This document shows positions 1-5,013 of a DNA stretch of 5,867 bases, piece after piece. Position numbers and translations under genes: made by a program. Source of the DNA: Candidatus Peribacterales bacterium (lineage in GTDB: Bacteria > Patescibacteriota > Gracilibacteria > Peribacterales > Peribacteraceae); the NCBI GenBank assembly GCA_020059985.1, contig JAGVCI010000025.1:1-5867 (forward strand), given 5' to 3'. The notes under the pieces are model-generated. The model saw only the letters and a program-made list of their open reading frames with translations, did no database searches and was not told where the DNA came from. The stretch's first letter is position 1. Every line of letters starts with the position of its first letter.

Positions 1-43
1 GAAGCGAGAGAAGGGCGAACAGAACGGAGGAGAATTTGACCAT
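1..43 (-). CDS. Start of an unidentified, probably exported protein (partial)
   Basis: Reading leftwards from an ATG at 43-41, the first 14 codons give MVKFSSVLFALLSL before the window ends. A lysine followed by a run of hydrophobic and small residues is what the start of a signal peptide or membrane anchor looks like. The ATG lies 53 nt beyond the uvrB stop on the same strand and is preceded by a promoter-like sequence but no Shine-Dalgarno site. The function cannot be told from so few residues. The call rests on the hydrophobic start, the position downstream of uvrB and the promoter-like spacing. It could be a chance ORF. Confidence 0.5.
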   Translation of the reverse strand, partial: MVKFSSVLFALLSL

Positions 44-52
44 AAGGGAGTG

Positions 53-80
53 AATCTATACTAAATTCGCATTAGGTCAA
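53..80 (-). promoter_or_regulatory. Possible promoter for the gene leaving the left edge
   Basis: On the minus strand TTGACC (80-75) is followed after 16 nt by TAGATT (58-53). The ATG at 43 comes 9 nt later. The -35 matches TTGACA at 5 of 6 bases and the -10 matches TATAAT at 4 of 6. An alternative -10, TATAGA, lies two bases upstream with a 14-nt spacer. No ribosome binding site lies between it and the ATG, so the message may be leaderless. I see no terminator hairpin between the uvrB stop and this site, so read-through from uvrB is also possible. Confidence 0.4.
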
Positions 81-96
81 GTTTTCATGACACTTT

Positions 97-2076
97 TTAC
101 TTCTCTCGGCGCAGAAGCTCAATTTCGTCGCGGAGGTCGGCAGCACGCTCAAATTCCAGGTTTTGGGCAGCCAGTTCCATCTGTAGCTCGAGTTCTTCGA
201 GGAGACGCTTCCGTTCGTCCTTCGGAATCTTCTGATGGTCGTACCGTGGACGACGGAGCTCCAATTTTCTCTGCTCCTCAGAAATATCGTGTACCGCTTT
301 CTCGATGCTCTTCGGCGTGATGCCGTGTTTTTTGTTGTACGCATCTTGGATCGCGCGACGACGTTCGGTTTCCGCGAGTGCTTCGCGCATCGCATCTGTT
401 TCTTTGTCGGCATAGAGCGTCACATGACCGCGCACGTTTCTCGCCGCACGTCCGATGGTTTGGATAAGCGCATCACGCGAGCGGAGGAATCCTTGTTTAT
501 CGGCATCGAGAATCGCGATAAAGCTGACCTCGGGAAGATCGAGTCCTTCGCGGAGAAGATTGATACCCACCACGATGTCGATGTCTCCAATTCGCAGTTG
601 TCGGAGAATTTCGATGCGCTCGAGTGTCTCGATGTCGCTATGGAGGTAGCGCACTTTGAAATTGTGCTCCTGTAAGTACTTGGTCATATCTTCCGCCATC
701 TTTTTCGTGAGAGTCGTAAGTAGTGCGCGCTCTCCGCGTGCGATGGTCTGGTTCAGTTCCTCGGTAATGTCATCGATCTGGTGCTTCGTCGGCTTCACTG
801 TGACGACTGGATCGAGCAGTCCCGTCGGACGAATGATCTGTTCGACGAGCCTCTCCTTCGGCGTGTGCGCGTACTCATACTTTCCTGGTGTCGCCGAGAC
901 ATAGACTGCTTGATTGATGCGTTGCTCAAACTCATCAAACTTGAGTGGTCGGTTGTCGTGCGAGCTGGGGAGACGGAAACCGTAATCAATCAGCGTCTGC
1001 TTTCGACTGTAATTTCCCTCGTGCATTCCCCCAACTTGAGGAATAGAGATGTGTGACTCGTCGATGAAGAGGAGGAAGTCCTTCGGGAAATAATCGAGGA
1101 GCGTCGACGGCGGCGCGCCCGGAGTATTACCGGTGAGGTAGCGTGTGTAGTTCTCAATTCCCGTCGTGTAGCCCGTCTCTTTCAGCATTTCGATGTCGTA
1201 GTCCGTTCGCTGGCGGATGCGTTCCGCTTTCGCATGTTCACCGGCCTCGAGGAATTTTTTCTCCTGCACTTCGAGATCTGCGCGGATGCCCTCGACCGCT
1301 TGATCGATTTTTTCCTGTGTCGTGACAGTGTGCACCGCCGGGAAGATGGTCGCTTCCTGTAATTCCTGAATGAGTTCGCCGGTGAAGCTATCCACTTCCT
1401 GGATCACATCGACCTCGTCGAAAGGCATCTCGATGCGAATGACGGTATCGCCGCCTGGAGGGAAAACCTCCACCGTATCGCCGAGGACGTGGAACATCCC
1501 TTGTTTGAACTCGATGCCGCTCCTCTTGTATTGGATGTCCGTGAGTCGTCGCAAAAATTTATCGCGCTGCACCGGTTCGCCGCGCTTCACTTTGACCGCC
1601 ATCGCTTCGTAATCCGAAACGCTACCGAGACCGTAGATGCACGAGACCGACGCAACGATCAGCACGTCTCTGCGTGTGAGCAAATTGTACGTCGCCGCGT
1701 GTCGGTATTTTTCAATCTCCGCGTTGATGCTCGCATCTTTCTCGATGTACGTATCCGTGTGCGGCAGGTACGCCTCTGGTTGGTAGTAGTCGTAGTACGA
1801 GACGAAATACGAGACCGCACTCTTCGGGAAGAACCCCTGGAACTCACTACAGAGCTGCGCCGCCAAGGTTTTATTATGAGCTAACACGAGCGTTGGTCGT
1901 TGGAGTTCGGCGACAATATTGGCCATCGTGAAAGTTTTTCCAGTACCCGTGGCACCGAGAAGTGTCTGGTGTCGTTCACCAGCATTGATGCCTTCGATGA
2001 GCTTCGCAATCGCCTTCGGCTGATCACCAGTCGGCTTGAAGTCGGAGACGAGCTCGAATTTCTTCTCTTTAGACAT
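97..2076 (-). CDS. uvrB: UvrABC excinuclease subunit B (UvrB)
   Basis: UvrB is the damage-verifying ATPase of cytosolic nucleotide excision repair. It is loaded by UvrA, inserts a beta-hairpin between the DNA strands and recruits UvrC for incision. The 659-residue product is near the usual length (E. coli 673). Visible motifs: Walker A GATGTGKT (41-48), HNKTLAAQL (67-75), the aromatic hairpin YYDYYQPEAY (94-103), the DESH Walker B box (339-342), SATPG (394-398), the motif V region GINLLREGLDLPE (504-516), motif VI QTIGRAARN (539-547), and a charged C-terminal UVR domain (about 624-659) of the kind that contacts UvrC. The start is set at MSKEKKFELV because homology begins there. The frame stays open upstream to 2364, but that extension overlaps the divergent gene and looks non-coding. 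No Shine-Dalgarno site precedes the ATG. A promoter-like TACAAT ends 8 nt before it. The gene appears intact. Confidence 0.98.
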   Translation of the reverse strand: MSKEKKFELVSDFKPTGDQPKAIAKLIEGINAGERHQTLLGATGTGKTFTMANIVAELQRPTLVLAHNKTLAAQLCSEFQGFFPKSAVSYFVSYYDYYQPEAYLPHTDTYIEKDASINAEIEKYRHAATYNLLTRRDVLIVASVSCIYGLGSVSDYEAMAVKVKRGEPVQRDKFLRRLTDIQYKRSGIEFKQGMFHVLGDTVEVFPPGGDTVIRIEMPFDEVDVIQEVDSFTGELIQELQEATIFPAVHTVTTQEKIDQAVEGIRADLEVQEKKFLEAGEHAKAERIRQRTDYDIEMLKETGYTTGIENYTRYLTGNTPGAPPSTLLDYFPKDFLLFIDESHISIPQVGGMHEGNYSRKQTLIDYGFRLPSSHDNRPLKFDEFEQRINQAVYVSATPGKYEYAHTPKERLVEQIIRPTGLLDPVVTVKPTKHQIDDITEELNQTIARGERALLTTLTKKMAEDMTKYLQEHNFKVRYLHSDIETLERIEILRQLRIGDIDIVVGINLLREGLDLPEVSFIAILDADKQGFLRSRDALIQTIGRAARNVRGHVTLYADKETDAMREALAETERRRAIQDAYNKKHGITPKSIEKAVHDISEEQRKLELRRPRYDHQKIPKDERKRLLEELELQMELAAQNLEFERAADLRDEIELLRREK

Positions 2077-2084
2077 GTCGGGGG

Positions 2085-2113
2085 ATTGTACAGGGATCTG
2101 ACATATGGTCCAA
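2085..2113 (-). promoter_or_regulatory. Probable leaderless uvrB promoter
   Basis: On the minus strand TTGGAC (2113-2108) and TACAAT (2090-2085) are separated by exactly 17 nt. The -10 matches the consensus at 5 of 6 bases, the -35 at 3 of 6. The uvrB ATG begins 8 nt after the -10, where transcription would be expected to start. The intervening bases (C-rich, then GAC) hold no ribosome binding site. The spacer contains an imperfect dyad GAC-N5-GTC (2099-2109) that could be an operator, but it does not clearly match a LexA box. Confidence 0.5.
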
Positions 2114-2114
2114 T
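2086..2114 (+). promoter_or_regulatory. Possible divergent promoter, mirror image of the uvrB promoter
   Basis: On the plus strand TTGTAC (2086-2091), a 17-nt spacer and TCCAAT (2109-2114) mirror the uvrB promoter. An in-frame ATG of the divergent gene (2123) follows after 8 nt, the same distance as on the other side. The arms ATTGTAC (2085-2091) and GTCCAAT (2108-2114) are inverted repeats differing at one base, so each -35 overlaps the other strand's -10. The weak point is TCCAAT, which lacks the A at the second position that is most important in a -10 element. This side may be weak or not functional. Confidence 0.3.
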
Positions 2115-2647
2115 GCTTGACCATGGATAATGGACTTGAATCTGAGTGGCTTCCAAAGCTTCCTACGGAGCAACAGTTCCAAGCAGCAAAAATGCGGGCG
2201 TGGAAAATACTCATAAACACGCCATGGCCCGACCTTCGCATAAAAAAATTTAAAGTTCGTGAACTTCTGGAAGAACCAGCGAATCTACGCGTCACTTTGT
2301 GCATCAACCAAGTTCGCGATACTGCACAATTACTGTGCCACATGAATTTAGGTGTCCATACCAATGGGAAGCGTGGTAAAGAAAATGATAAGAAAGTGCC
2401 TCGCTATCCTCTGCATCCGAAAACATCCGCGGAAACCATTGAGCAGTTAGATGAATTTGATCGGGTTATCTTGGCGAATGGATTGGTTCTGAAACTATGG
2501 GCAGAATCTTTTTCTAACGCTTCAGAAACGAATGAATGGGCACAATTACACAGGGAGGAGAAATTGCTGAAGTATGCCCTTCCTCAATTGAGAAAGGGCA
2601 ATACTCTCGTAGTCATGCCCGATGCTGAGCAAGATGCGCTATCCTGA
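2105..2647 (+). CDS. Hypothetical protein, about 174-180 residues, upstream of serS
   Basis: I do not recognise this protein. It looks real: it has mixed, globular composition, it ends 6 nt before serS, and it begins just across the divergent promoter region from uvrB. No signal peptide, transmembrane segment or catalytic motif is apparent. The sequence is rich in charged and polar residues, with a Lys/Arg-rich stretch near residues 87-97 (NGKRGKENDKK) and several Trp, including WPDL near the N-terminus. Two starts are possible. ATG 2105 has an AGGGA site 8 nt upstream, the only well-spaced Shine-Dalgarno match in the window. ATG 2123 (MDNGLESEW) lies 8 nt behind a -10-like TCCAAT and would be leaderless. 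The codons look somewhat more AT-rich than those of serS, but this was not measured. The tight spacing suggests co-transcription with serS and perhaps translational coupling, which says little about function. Confidence 0.7.
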   Translation: MVQCLTMDNGLESEWLPKLPTEQQFQAAKMRAWKILINTPWPDLRIKKFKVRELLEEPANLRVTLCINQVRDTAQLLCHMNLGVHTNGKRGKENDKKVPRYPLHPKTSAETIEQLDEFDRVILANGLVLKLWAESFSNASETNEWAQLHREEKLLKYALPQLRKGNTLVVMPDAEQDALS

Positions 2648-2653
2648 TCCCCG

Positions 2654-3976
2654 ATGATCGACCTAGACGACCTCCGCAAACGGCCGAGCGATTACCAAAA
2701 AGCTGCGAAGAATAAGCGCATCGCTATTTCGATCGACGATTTTCTCGCGCTCGATCAGCGCCGCAGAGAGTTGCAAGCTGCGACCGACGAGATGCGCGCG
2801 GAGAAAAACACGGTGAGCAAAAATATTCCGTCGATGAAGGGTGCCGAGAAAGAAGACGCTCTTCAAAAAATGAAGAAAGTCTCCGAGACACTGAAAGGAA
2901 AAGAGGAAGAGTTCAGCGGCGTGGATAGTGAGTGGAAGAAAATGCAGTTGCTCCTTCCTTCTATCCCCCTTGATCGTGTTCCCGTTGGAAAAGACGACAC
3001 CGAGAACAAGGAGGTGGAGACGCACGGCAAGATTCCGGAGTTTGCGTTCGAACCAAAGGATCACATCACGCTTGGGGAAGAGCTGGATATCATCGATATC
3101 CCACGCGGAGTGAAGATCGCCGGAGCTCGCAGCTATTTCCTGAAAGGAGATGGTGCACGACTGGAGCTCGCGGTGCTGCTCTTCACACTCGATCACCTGA
3201 CGAAGAAAGGATTCACCGTTTTCACGCCGCCGCTCCTTGCGAACTACGACGCGATGATGGGCACGAGTTACTTCCCGGGGGGAGAGGAGCAGGCGTATGC
3301 CGTTGGCGTCGATACCGAGCCGGACAGGGGCGGCGCGGACAAAGAGAAGAAGATCGCCTCCGATCATCTGTATTTGATCGGGACGTCGGAAGTTGCCGTC
3401 GCGAGCTACCACAGCGGCGAGACGCTCGCGCTCGATGAGCTCCCCAAGCGCTACGCAGGCATCAGCAATTGTTTCCGCAGAGAAGCGGGAACGTACGGCA
3501 AAGATACGAAAGGCCTCTACCGTATTCACCAGTTTCAGAAAGTCGAGCAGGTCATCATCTGTGAGAACGATCCGAAAGTGAGCGAGAAATTGCACCAGGA
3601 GATTCTCCAGAACGCCAAAGACGTTCTAAACGCGCTCGAACTTCCGTATCGCGTGGTCGATGTCTGCACTGGCGACATGGGCCGCGGACAGGTCTACAAA
3701 AATGACATCGAAACGTGGATGCCCAGTCGCAAAGGATACGGCGAGACGCACAGCTGTTCCACGTTCTACGATTTCCAAGCGCGTCGGTTAGCCATCAAGT
3801 ACGTCGATAAAGACGGCACAAAGAAATTCGCACACACGCTCAATAACACGTGTATTGCGAGTCCAAGAATTTTGATCCCGATCCTGGAGATCTATCAGAA
3901 TAAAGATGGATCGGTGACGATTCCGAAGGTGCTCCGACCATATATGAGCGGACAGGAAAAAATAACGAAACGATAG
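2654..3976 (+). CDS. serS: Seryl-tRNA synthetase (SerRS)
   Basis: SerRS is a cytosolic class II synthetase that charges tRNA-Ser with serine using ATP. The 440-residue product is of normal length. Residues 1 to about 105 form the N-terminal coiled-coil arm (charged, from MIDLDDLRKRP to the LLLPSIP linker) that grips the long variable arm of tRNA-Ser. The catalytic domain follows, with a TSE loop (244-246, usually TAE), motif 2 FRREAG (274-279) running into GLYRIHQFQKVE (287-298), a serine-site region GETHSCST (363-370) then DFQARR (373-378), and motif 3 around LNNTCIASPR (396-405). Residues about 217-237 form a charged insertion absent from the E. coli-type sequence. The ATG is 6 nt after the preceding stop and has no convincing Shine-Dalgarno. 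TATCCT lies 8 nt upstream but lacks a -35. The last 21 codons, from Val421, are the first unit of an 85-bp tandem array. The live tail reads RPYMSG, where both downstream copies read RPYMGG. Confidence 0.98.
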   Translation: MIDLDDLRKRPSDYQKAAKNKRIAISIDDFLALDQRRRELQAATDEMRAEKNTVSKNIPSMKGAEKEDALQKMKKVSETLKGKEEEFSGVDSEWKKMQLLLPSIPLDRVPVGKDDTENKEVETHGKIPEFAFEPKDHITLGEELDIIDIPRGVKIAGARSYFLKGDGARLELAVLLFTLDHLTKKGFTVFTPPLLANYDAMMGTSYFPGGEEQAYAVGVDTEPDRGGADKEKKIASDHLYLIGTSEVAVASYHSGETLALDELPKRYAGISNCFRREAGTYGKDTKGLYRIHQFQKVEQVIICENDPKVSEKLHQEILQNAKDVLNALELPYRVVDVCTGDMGRGQVYKNDIETWMPSRKGYGETHSCSTFYDFQARRLAIKYVDKDGTKKFAHTLNNTCIASPRILIPILEIYQNKDGSVTIPKVLRPYMSGQEKITKR

Positions 3977-4003
3977 TCACCCCGAGCCAGCCGAGCGGGT
4001 GAC
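3976..4003. repeat. REP-like imperfect palindrome, copy A
   Basis: The arms GTCACCC (3976-3982) and GGGTGAC (3997-4003) pair over 7 bp around a 14-nt centre. The left arm begins with the G of the serS stop codon, and the right arm forms the first bases of tail copy 2. It resembles the short dispersed palindromes with a GAGC...GTCGAG core seen in many bacterial genomes. This one has GAGCCAGCCGAG in the centre. The stem is a possible folding element behind serS, but no T-run follows, so it is a poor intrinsic terminator. Confidence 0.75.
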
Positions 4004-4061
4004 GATTCCGAAAGTGTTGCGACCGTATATGGGTGGCCAAGAAAAAATTGAGAAAAGATAG
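3999..4061 (+). pseudogene. Detached serS 3' end, relic copy 2
   Basis: Twenty codons plus TAG give VTIPKVLRPYMGGQEKIEKR, 18 of 20 residues identical to the live SerRS C-terminus. The nucleotides differ at 12 of 63 positions. It is not in the serS frame and has no upstream coding part, so it should not be part of any SerRS. It keeps Gly in RPYMGG where live serS has Ser. From memory Gly is the common residue in bacterial SerRS tails. Confidence 0.85.
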
Positions 4062-4088
4062 TCACCCCGAGCCTGTCGAGCGGGTGAC
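4061..4088. repeat. REP-like imperfect palindrome, copy B
   Basis: It has the same architecture as copy A, with GTCACCC (4061-4067) and GGGTGAC (4082-4088) and a centre differing at two bases (GAGCCTGTCGAG). Again the left arm starts on the G of a TAG and the right arm opens a serS-tail copy. Both junctions are therefore built the same way and fall at the same codon of the tail. Confidence 0.75.
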
Positions 4089-4146
4089 GATTCCGAAAGT
4101 TTTGCGACCTTATATGGGGGGACAAGAGAAGATTACACGGAGGTAG
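4084..4146 (+). pseudogene. Detached serS 3' end, relic copy 3
   Basis: Twenty codons plus TAG give VTIPKVLRPYMGGQEKITRR, 18 of 20 residues identical to the live tail. It differs from the live copy at 17 of 63 bases and from copy 2 at 13, mostly in third codon positions. It is the most diverged copy from the live gene and the farthest from it. No palindrome follows it; the array ends at this stop codon and unrelated sequence begins with TGCGAAG. Confidence 0.85.
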
Positions 4147-4171
4147 TGCGAAGATGCGAAGTGCTCATTAG

Positions 4172-4194
4172 TCGCTTCGTAGAGCGAGAATTTT
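4172..4194 (+). terminator. Weak terminator-like hairpin after the serS array
   Basis: TCGCT (4172-4176) and AGCGA (4183-4187) can pair around a 6-nt loop, followed by GAATTTT. The stem is short and the T-run has only four bases, so termination here is only suggested by position: it is the first hairpin with following T residues behind serS. Confidence 0.3.
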
Positions 4195-4211
4195 CCTGCG
4201 TCCGAAAATTG

Positions 4212-4239
4212 TTGCGATTCCAAAATCCATAAGTACTAT
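4212..4239 (+). promoter_or_regulatory. Possible promoter of the small unknown gene
   Basis: TTGCGA (4212-4217) and TACTAT (4234-4239) are 16 nt apart, each matching consensus at 4 of 6 bases. The -10 overlaps the ATG at 4238, so if this promoter is real the message starts near 4246. Translation would then have to begin downstream, at ATG 4271 or 4283. The site lies in the 91-nt gap after the serS array. Confidence 0.35.
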
Positions 4240-4561
4240 GGGCAAAATTTGTTTTCTTCTCCTTTCTCCCATGCAAGAAGTGATGACGAAAGAGGCATCC
4301 GTCCTCGATTTACTTTCTAAACCAGACGGGCTGGAGCCAGGCCTTCGCGATTACGTTGGAAAATTCAATGAGACAGCACGAGCCATTGTGACTTTACAAG
4401 GGAAAGGCGACCAGGTGCCCGGGAGCATGCACGAAAGACTTGAAAACATGCAGATGATGATCGGATACTACAAAAGCGCAGAAAAAATTTGTGCGACGAA
4501 TAATATGATCATCAGACAATTGGGAGTCGTTCCCGCGTCCGACGAGGGAAGCGCCGAGTAA
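4238..4561 (+). CDS. Hypothetical small protein, about 92-107 residues
   Basis: I do not recognise this protein. From ATG 4238 it has 107 residues, from ATG 4271 96, and from ATG 4283 92. No start has a properly spaced Shine-Dalgarno. The first 11 codons (MGKICFLLLSP) sit under a possible -10 element and in a pyrimidine-rich stretch, so the shorter starts (MQEVMTKE or MTKEASVL) may be correct. The rest looks globular and probably helical, with a Met-rich middle (LENMQMMIGYY) and no membrane segment or known motif. The gene ends 18 nt before the receiver-domain gene on the same strand, so the two may be expressed together. A helical partner of the receiver is conceivable but only a guess from position. 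Confidence 0.65.
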   Translation: MGKICFLLLSPMQEVMTKEASVLDLLSKPDGLEPGLRDYVGKFNETARAIVTLQGKGDQVPGSMHERLENMQMMIGYYKSAEKICATNNMIIRQLGVVPASDEGSAE

Positions 4562-4562
4562 G

Positions 4563-4571
4563 TGTTATCAT
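4563..4571 (+). promoter_or_regulatory. Extended -10 element before the receiver gene
   Basis: TGTTATCAT fits the extended -10 form TGnTATnAT, with the hexamer matching at 5 of 6 bases. It ends 8 nt before the ATG at 4580, the distance also seen at uvrB. No -35 is visible at 17 nt, which extended -10 promoters can do without. The element overlaps the end of the upstream gene by position only (it starts 2 nt after the TAA), so the receiver may be transcribed on its own. Confidence 0.4.
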
Positions 4572-4573
4572 GC

Positions 4574-4598
4574 TGAGGAATGACGAATACATTCCTCA
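4574..4598 (+). promoter_or_regulatory. Dyad enclosing the start codon of the receiver gene
   Basis: TGAGGAATG (4574-4582) and CATTCCTCA (4590-4598) are perfect 9-bp inverted repeats around a 7-nt centre. The left arm contains the purine-rich GAGGA and the ATG itself. In a transcript coming from upstream it could fold and hide the start codon. In a leaderless transcript starting at the ATG the full stem could not form. It could instead be a protein-binding dyad in DNA. No such factor is identified. Confidence 0.5.
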
Positions 4599-4966
4599 TC
4601 GCCGATGACACGCTGGGAAAAATGATGATGCTCGCTGCGCTCGTGGAGAAATCCGCGATCAGCTCATCGATCGTCACGGCAAAAACAACAGAGGAAGCGA
4701 AGCGACTGATTGATGCTCATCAGATTGCTTTCGCATTTGTGGATTATGAAATGCCAACGGAAGAAGGTCCCGCAGTAATTCAATATCTACGAAAGAAAAA
4801 CCCGAAAGCACTGATTGCCATGGTGACCTCGGGGGATAGTGACCGGTACAGAAATGGCGCGAAGGAAGCCGGAGCCGATGCGTTTGTGTGCACCTCCTAT
4901 GGATCAGAAGAAACTGAGCAGAAGATCACAGATCTGCTCACAGAATGGGGTAGCATGACTGCATGA
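4580..4966 (+). CDS. Stand-alone response-regulator receiver domain (CheY-like), lacking the conserved Lys
   Basis: The 128 residues match a single receiver (REC) domain, which takes a phosphoryl group from a histidine kinase or phosphotransfer protein. Visible elements: the acidic pair D9-D10 in LIADD, the phospho-acceptor D55 in FVDYEMP, the switch Thr83 in AMVTSG, and the end of the fold in GADAFVCTSY (98-107). In CheY-type proteins the last motif reads KPF. Here the aligned residues are T105, S106 and Y107, so the invariant lysine that helps phosphorylation signalling is missing. There is no DNA-binding or enzymatic output domain. An in-frame TGA lies just upstream (4574-4576), so ATG 4580 is the only ATG start. 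The purine-rich GAGGA abuts the ATG with no spacing and cannot act as a normal ribosome site. The cognate kinase is not in the window. Confidence 0.9.
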   Translation: MTNTFLIADDTLGKMMMLAALVEKSAISSSIVTAKTTEEAKRLIDAHQIAFAFVDYEMPTEEGPAVIQYLRKKNPKALIAMVTSGDSDRYRNGAKEAGADAFVCTSYGSEETEQKITDLLTEWGSMTA

Positions 4967-5013
4967 TACGGCTTCGCAATGTAGACGATTCGAATTGGCG
5001 GGTGATTCGACAC

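Larger units (their letters stand above)
3914..4146 (+). repeat. Tandem array of three serS 3' ends, 85-bp period
   Basis: Three copies of a 63-bp segment start with GTGACGATTCCGAA and end with TAG, at 3914-3976 (inside serS), 3999-4061 and 4084-4146. They are separated by 22-bp spacers (3977-3998 and 4062-4083) that differ at only 2 bases. By hand alignment the tails differ at 12 positions (1 vs 2), 13 (2 vs 3) and 17 (1 vs 3). Thirteen of 21 codons vary, yet only three change the encoded residue (Ser/Gly, Thr/Glu, Lys/Arg). The period is 28 codons plus 1 base, so copies 2 and 3 cannot extend the SerRS frame. The codon-wise pattern of change means each copy was once read as protein. Confidence 0.95.

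Noticed and set aside
36..62. Plus-strand promoter TTGACC...TATACT
   Set aside because: The spacer is only 15 nt and no plausible plus-strand gene follows; it would run antisense into uvrB.
2099..2109. LexA (SOS) operator in the uvrB promoter
   Set aside because: GAC-N5-GTC is short and imperfect and matches neither the CTGT-N8-ACAG nor the GAAC-N4-GTTC form. It stays a possible operator of unknown kind.
2077..2364. Extension of uvrB to an upstream ATG at 2364
   Set aside because: The extra 96 residues have no UvrB homology, overlap the divergent gene, and read like antisense sequence. The family start is MSKEKKFELV at 2076.
2663..3595. 310-codon open frame on the minus strand opposite serS
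   Set aside because: It lies wholly antisense to a clear serS and has no recognisable motif. It is a by-product of serS codon use.
3976..4003. Intrinsic terminator directly after serS
   Set aside because: The 7-bp stem has a 14-nt centre and is followed by GATTCCG, not by a T-run.
3840..4125. Two minus-strand open frames with repeated HIRSQ-FRNRHPL peptides
   Set aside because: The repeated peptides are only the reverse translation of the serS-tail array. No start signal or family is seen.
3914..4146. CRISPR-like array
   Set aside because: The long repeats are diverged and coding, and the spacers are nearly identical. That is the opposite of a CRISPR, and no cas genes are present.
4147..4163. 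Short tandem TGCGAAGA/TGCGAAGT repeat after the array
   Set aside because: Only two 8-bp units; too small to interpret.
4984..5012. tRNA T-arm-like GATTCGAATT sequence
   Set aside because: No acceptor stem, anticodon arm or D-arm can be fitted around it. It is just a short palindrome with a GATTCGA direct repeat.
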